From positions 48,258,057-48,322,056 of the forward strand of contig CP141137.1 of the NCBI GenBank assembly GCA_035236585.1: 64,000 nt of DNA, given 5' to 3'. The DNA is from Warburgia ugandensis (lineage: Eukaryota > Streptophyta > Magnoliopsida > Canellales > Canellaceae). Positions 58,960 through 64,000 of this stretch are shown here, piece by piece. Position numbers and translations under genes: made by a program. The notes beneath the pieces were generated by a model. It searched no databases and had not been told where the DNA came from. It was given only the letters and a program-made list of their open reading frames with translations. Position 1 is the stretch's first letter; every line of letters starts with the position of its first letter.

Positions 58960-61900
58960 TATTCAGCAGCTAGGCTTGTCTTAGCTTATAACAAACCTTG
59001 ATTATTAATATCCATCTGTATCGACACTTGTATGGAAAAAGCCCAAAAAGAAAAGGTGACTGGATTCGTTGCTAAGTAGGGAATTATTGGATTCTCAGAT
59101 ATTAATTTGTGAAGCAGTTCAGGTTTCTCTCCAAAGGCCTTCAAGGCAATTTACGCCTTCTGTGGGAGATGCTATTCTGTTTCAGAAGGCTGAAAATATA
59201 AACGGGAGTGATAAATCAAGTGCGCACTTGCGTTTTATGCATGTACATGTTTGGGACATGTTTAGTGGGCTTCAGAAAAGGCCCTGTCATTCTCTCCAAC
59301 TCACAACCTCTCGCTGCATTGAATAGCATGGGTTGTTTTTGCTCCAATCAAACAGGTTGACTCTTCCCTGACTTGGGAAGACAATATAATGAGCGTTGAC
59401 GTATCCTCGACATGAGCAAGGCCGGTAGTTACGAGGAATTCTATCGTGGTCTTCGGACGCCGACGGTTCATTCCACTGGCGAACATATACTATGAACGGT
59501 TTCTTTCTTTACGTGGGCTCATACTTTGCAAGATCGAGACCCTTCGTAACGTTGGTCAAGATGGTCTATGAATCTAAAATCTCGTCCATTAGATCGCTGT
59601 GGCACTCTTCCTTACGGTTGGAAAATAACAGTAACAAGTTTCACATTCCATTTTCAACTAAAAGCAAAATTCCTGGGATAATCCAATGAATGAGATCTTC
59701 GGACCGTGAATTATCCATGTCAGGACCAACAGTCTGAAAGATTTTGATCTTCTAATTTGGGACCCCCACACAGAAGAAGATGTCATATACATGCAGAAGA
59801 TGCTGCCGTACATGTGATCCCTTCATGGTCACGGGACCGTGATAGAATTCGTCGTTACTGACCTCGATGCTGACTGACACTGAGATAGTCTCGCCATCTG
59901 TGTCTCAAATAAAATAAGAAGTAAATAAGTAGAAGACCATTTCATTACATTGTTCCCCGGGGTGGCAAATCAGTCAGCGAAACATGTCTGGCCCCCTTAG
60001 AACAATCAAGTGTCATCGTCATGTGGTGACACGATATAAAACCTTCCCCGAGTAGCGTGCTCGCAAGTGCGTGCAGAGCGGGGCATCTCTCCTGGCAAGA
60101 GGGAAAGGATGACGAGCTTCTAACGTTGTGAAGCTTTTGCGGTGCCTTGCTCTTGTTATTTCTTTGTACGAATGCTGATGCCTTCTTAAGCAGCTTAGGC
60201 TATGGCAATGAAACTTTGGCCTTTAGAAAATCGTTTTTTGTCACGGTAATGCTAGTATTTACCATCAGGAAGTGGCGACTCACTGACTTCAAATAATAAA
60301 AATAATAGTGACTATGTACGCTATTTCTTTTGTGAGCCTCAACCTCGATGTTAGCTTCCCTTTCAGGATAATGCATGTCTCATTTAAGCCAGGAAAAACT
60401 TAATTGCGGTTAACTTTCTTTTACTACTAATCATTTACTGAGGTTAAATGGTACGCATGTTGTCCTGGTAAGGAGCTCACTTTAAGGCCAGTTAAAGAGC
60501 CTCAGTGTATCCTTTTTCTTTTTCTTGTTTTAAAGTCTTAACAATTGTAGATGCTTAAAAAGGGGGGCTTCTCATAGAAAGTGCCTTGTGAAAAATTAAC
60601 TCTGGCAGTTGATTTCTTAGATAAACCTAAGTAAACTTTTTAGGTGGCACTTTGTAAGAGACCCTCTTGGGTACCTTGGTTTAACGGTCTACAATTATCA
60701 TGAGTCCTTGTTTTAATAGGCAAATGAAATTTTTGGAGAGAAATGGTAAAATAACTGCACTACGTGTGCAGTCCAATGACTACATTTTCTTAAGCATATT
60801 AAATGATCCGGCGCAGTTCATCCCATTGCTCCTTATTTATATAATCTTATAGATTAAAAAGCATGTGAATTGGATAACTTTAGGATTTAAAAGTGCATCT
60901 AAACATGTGAGCTTATAAATAGACAACTTAGGAAATTTATAAATGATGCAGTATGTTAAAAGCTAGAATCATCCATACCCAATGGTTTTATCTAAAGAAA
61001 ATTAAAGTTGGACTAATGAAATGAACGATTCCGATCATGGAAAGGTAGCTCCACAAAAATGTAGTTGCTAGACTCCACATCATAGTGCAGTCAATTTAGC
61101 ATTCCTCCTTCTTAGGTAAACCCCAAATCCACGAGTACCTCAACCCATAACCTAGCACGAGTGGCCCTTCTTGCTCTATTGTTGTAGAAGATTTAACAGA
61201 TAAATTCTATCAACTTCTTCCCAAAGTTTAAAAGAACAGTCATGGAGAAGCTACAGAACAAATGAGAGCATAAGATGCATGTCCTATTGAAGAAAAAAGA
61301 TAGAAAGGGGAAGGAGAAGGGGAATTAATCTTACATTACAGTGAATGATAAAAGTTTATCAGTCTGATTTTAGTGATCCAAGCTGTTCGCTTTTTATTGT
61401 CTTTTCTTCTTCTTATTCTTTTTTCTTGAGAAATAATAAAATTGTGAGGGGTGTATAAGTATGGCACAATGGCACAAAAATAAGTCTCAATGGCAAAGTT
61501 CATAAATTTAAAACTCCTCAAGGGTGTATGTGTGAGTGTGTCTATCCACCAATAGAAAAATATAATAAGATAATGAAAAATGCTACTATGATTGACTCTG
61601 AGACACCCTAGCTAAGCTCCACTAATGTCCATTGGATGCTTCTACCTAGCAATTTTTTAAGTTGAAAATTCCAATGGTTATAATTTAAATACTCAAAAAT
61701 ACATAGCCAAAGGCATCCATAAAAAATGACCTTTTTTTTCCTTTTTTTTTTTTTTTTTTTGGTATAGCCAATATGAGTGAGGCTAAACAGGATGAATGGC
61801 TCAGATCACTCAAAGATGGAACTTAACTAGACAAGATTTTGAAGTTAGTCTCAAAACCCATTTACCCATTTAGGGTAGCGTCTGCAAAAACTCAACGTGC

Positions 61901-62125
61901 AAGATGGCTGACAATCTATGTTATTTCAAAATTAGCCGGTAAACCGTCACTTATATATATGTTTTAAATGCTGGAAAAACTTTTTTAATCAGAGGAAACA
62001 AACAAAAGATCAAGATGATCATTGGAAGTCCCACATCCAACAGCCCATGAAGGGAAGGAAATACATGAGACATAAACGTGACGACAGACAAGCAGTCCCA
62101 ATCGGTAGCGAAACATTAACCCTCA
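58960..62125. other. Long stretch without recognised gene
   Basis: Both strands show only short frames with no family that I recognise (for example 59069-59326 plus and 59301-59486 minus). 59300-60150 has more G+C than the surroundings, but I cannot link it to organelle DNA or a gene. 60500-62100 is AT-rich, with a T run at 61732-61760. If MFT has distal control elements they would be here. Otherwise I see nothing. Confidence 0.5.
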
Positions 62126-62126
62126 C

Positions 62127-63800
62127 CTATGTTTGGGTCAAATGATGAAACTCACGGGTAGAATTGAAGGGAAGCACGTCATGGAATACGTGAAATCTAC
62201 ACACCTGCATCTGAATTCCTTCCCTAGCGAAAATATCTGCCACCTTATTAACATCCCTAAGCACGTGAGAAGGGGCAAAACTTGTCATGAGGTACTTCCT
62301 CGATAGAGTCCAAGATGTTGATATGTCTCCATGGGGATTCACCATTTTTGGAGATCCAACAGGTAACCCCATTGGAATGCCTTACATAATGAAATGCTCC
62401 TGGCCCAACCAAGATAAGGAACTCCGTCATTTTCGCAGCGGCTTGAATTTTAGCATCAATGGAAACCATCTTCCAATCTAGCCACAAATTCAAACATCTT
62501 TTGATCCTGAGAGTCCCTGGTGGCTACACCCATGCCATTGTGCTCCGGGGCACCATTAGCTGAGACATCAAAGTTACCTTTAAGCCACTCATTCGGAGGG
62601 GTTTCCCACTTAGCGTGCATGCTTTTAAAAGCATTATTTGAGCAGGTGACAATGGACTCCCAATTTGTAGATATATGTTTGATTGAGTAATTGCGGAATT
62701 CAAGATATTTGCCGCCCACGGTGCCGCTAATCTTCTGATTCTTTTAGCAATAGTGACCCTCGGAGCACACTTGTTTTTTAAAATACGACAATTCCTCTCT
62801 TTTCAGATCATCCAAATAGTGGCAAGAGTGCGACTTTGAACAAGATCTTCATTTTCCAAGAACCCAATTTTACCTTCCATTGGAGAAGTTCGTGCACCGA
62901 CTCTGGAAAAACCCAACGAATATGGAACCACCCAAGAACCTGGTTCCAAATCTTAGTCACTTCCAAACAATGCATGAGGAAGCGACCAATTGTTTCACCA
63001 CTATTCTTGCACATGACACACCTAGGGGCCAGTTACCTTCCCCTTCTTTGAAGATTATCAACTATGAGAATCCTAACCATGACAATAGTCATAAAAAACA
63101 CATTGACAGTTAAAGGAATAGAGGAGGTCCACACCTTGTTATGATGAAAGATTGGATTGTCCAAGTTATCCAATTTTTTGTAGTACTCTTTGACTACCAT
63201 TTTTTACAGTACTATTTGACTAAAAACCCCTGAGTTGGCGTGAAACTAAATTATCTTATCTTCTTCAGGTGCTCTTCTTTTCACCTGTAGGAGTACGTTG
63301 AGGAGATGTTGGAACTATCCTTCTTCTGAATGTCGAACTGGTCTTTCGAGATGGAAATCCCAAGAAATTCCATTCTGATTTTGCACCTAGAATTGTTGGA
63401 AGGTGCCTGTTTTAGATTGGTGATACGATAAAACCTTCGGAATCTGTTTTTAAGCCGCTGGTCCCCAATCCGCAAGTCTTGCCAAAATTGAATAGAAGAC
63501 TCATTTCGCATGTGAACCTACAGCCAGACTCCACCTTATCAATGAGCCTAGAAATATTCCTCCAAGCCGTAACCGAAGTCTTGCATGACTAGAACCTGCA
63601 ACCCAACCGTTACTATGCTCCCCATATTTTTCTGCAATAACCTCTCTCCAAAGCATATTTTGATCCTTTCCAAACCCCCAACGCATTTGTCAAGGAGGGC
63701 CTCATTCAACATCTTCTCAATCCCCATACCACCATTTACCTTAGGCTTACAAACAAGGTTCCATCTAACCCGGGGTTGGCCAATCTCATCATTTCATTAG
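62127..63800 (-). pseudogene. LINE 3' end: linker, zf-RVT and RNase H remnants
   Basis: Minus strand, from right to left. RWGFGKDQNMLWREVIAEKYG and HSNGW at 63600-63686, then NESSIQFWQDLRIGDQRLKNRF at 63440-63511, form the region after reverse transcriptase. CKNSGETIGRFLMHC, IWNQVLGWFHIRWVFPES (62900-63010) is the zf-RVT domain. WETPPNEWLKGNFDVSANG, GMGVATRDS (62510-62620) opens the RNase H, and SHVLRDVNKVADIFAREG (about 62260-62205) closes it. This is the standard C-terminus of plant L1-type LINEs. Frameshifts separate the parts. The reverse transcriptase would lie beyond about 63800; only traces are visible before the window ends. Confidence 0.75.
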
Positions 63801-64000
63801 AAGTTTCTTTGAATTGCTTCCAGCTTTTGATGACTTTTGCTAGGCATTTGAAAACCGAAAATGAGAACACTGGGATGTTACTACACTACCATACACAAGG
63901 ATTTTAAAGTCGCCATATTGACCATTGACTTCATAAATATTTTACAATTTGGTCAGAAATAAATGCCTTTAAAAATGTAGACTTAAGAAGTCGTTTAATT

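Noticed and set aside
59900-60200. Possible organelle DNA insert, given the composition
   Set aside because: I could not recognise any plastid or mitochondrial gene or tRNA in it, so no such feature is claimed.

Overview
The window is nuclear DNA of a land plant, most likely a seed plant with a large, repeat-packed genome. The evidence is a four-exon gene of the plant FT/TFL1/MFT family with GT-AG introns, and a typical plant transposon set: Ty3/gypsy and Ty1/copia retrotransposons, plant LINEs with zf-RVT plus RNase H, hAT and CACTA DNA transposons, and Au-type SINEs. The DNA is AT-rich, with long (GA/CT)n tracts. I cannot name the species. Only one host gene looks intact.

Layout. 1-3012: the 3' part of a long gypsy LTR (family B). 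3013-5500: AT-rich, unassigned. 5.5-8.63 kb: a decayed CACTA-like element with Transposase_24-like exons and a Ulp1/C48 protease-like domain. 8.63-9.9 kb: the 3' end of a LINE, plus strand. 10.4-12.06 kb: a copia gag-pre-integrase/integrase fragment, plus strand. 12.1-33.96 kb: a three-level nest. The outer layer is a minus-strand LTR-like repeat. A Ty3/gypsy element (15480-32947, target duplication ATTGT, 3.1-kb LTRs, stop-riddled gag-pol) sits inside it. A second gypsy element (22942-30618, target duplication CTCTT) has split the right LTR of the first. 34.0-37.3 kb: a diverged repeat of about 200 bp and two opposed (CT)n/(GA)n tracts. 37.4-41.6 kb: a broken copia element, minus strand, with an insert in its reverse transcriptase. 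41.7-44.2 kb: AT-rich, with two Au-type SINE copies.

44.2-55.85 kb: a hAT transposon with TAGGCCTAG ends, ACACGAC-rich subterminal repeats and a deleted transposase on the minus strand. It carries a fragment of a host aspartate aminotransferase gene (two exons and an intron). A CACTA-type element (47302-55616, target duplication TAA) lies 61 bp upstream of the hAT transposase start. It has palindromic subterminal arrays built on ATAGGACGGTTA and a Transposase_24 + Ulp1 pseudogene homologous to the one at 5.5-8.4 kb.

57168-58698 (minus): MOTHER OF FT AND TFL1 (MFT) homologue, 171 aa, four exons, all splice sites canonical. A TATA box lies 90 bp upstream of the ATG, with RY (CATGCA) and ABRE/G-box (CACGTG) motifs further up, as expected for a seed/ABA-controlled gene. 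59.0-62.1 kb: nothing recognised. 62.1-63.8 kb: the 3' end of a second LINE, minus strand.

The most unusual observations are a stem-loop shared by three LTR types with a compensatory base-pair change, the AspAT fragment inside the hAT element, the paired Transposase_24/Ulp1 elements with palindromic end arrays, and the 41-bp direct repeats around a truncated SINE.
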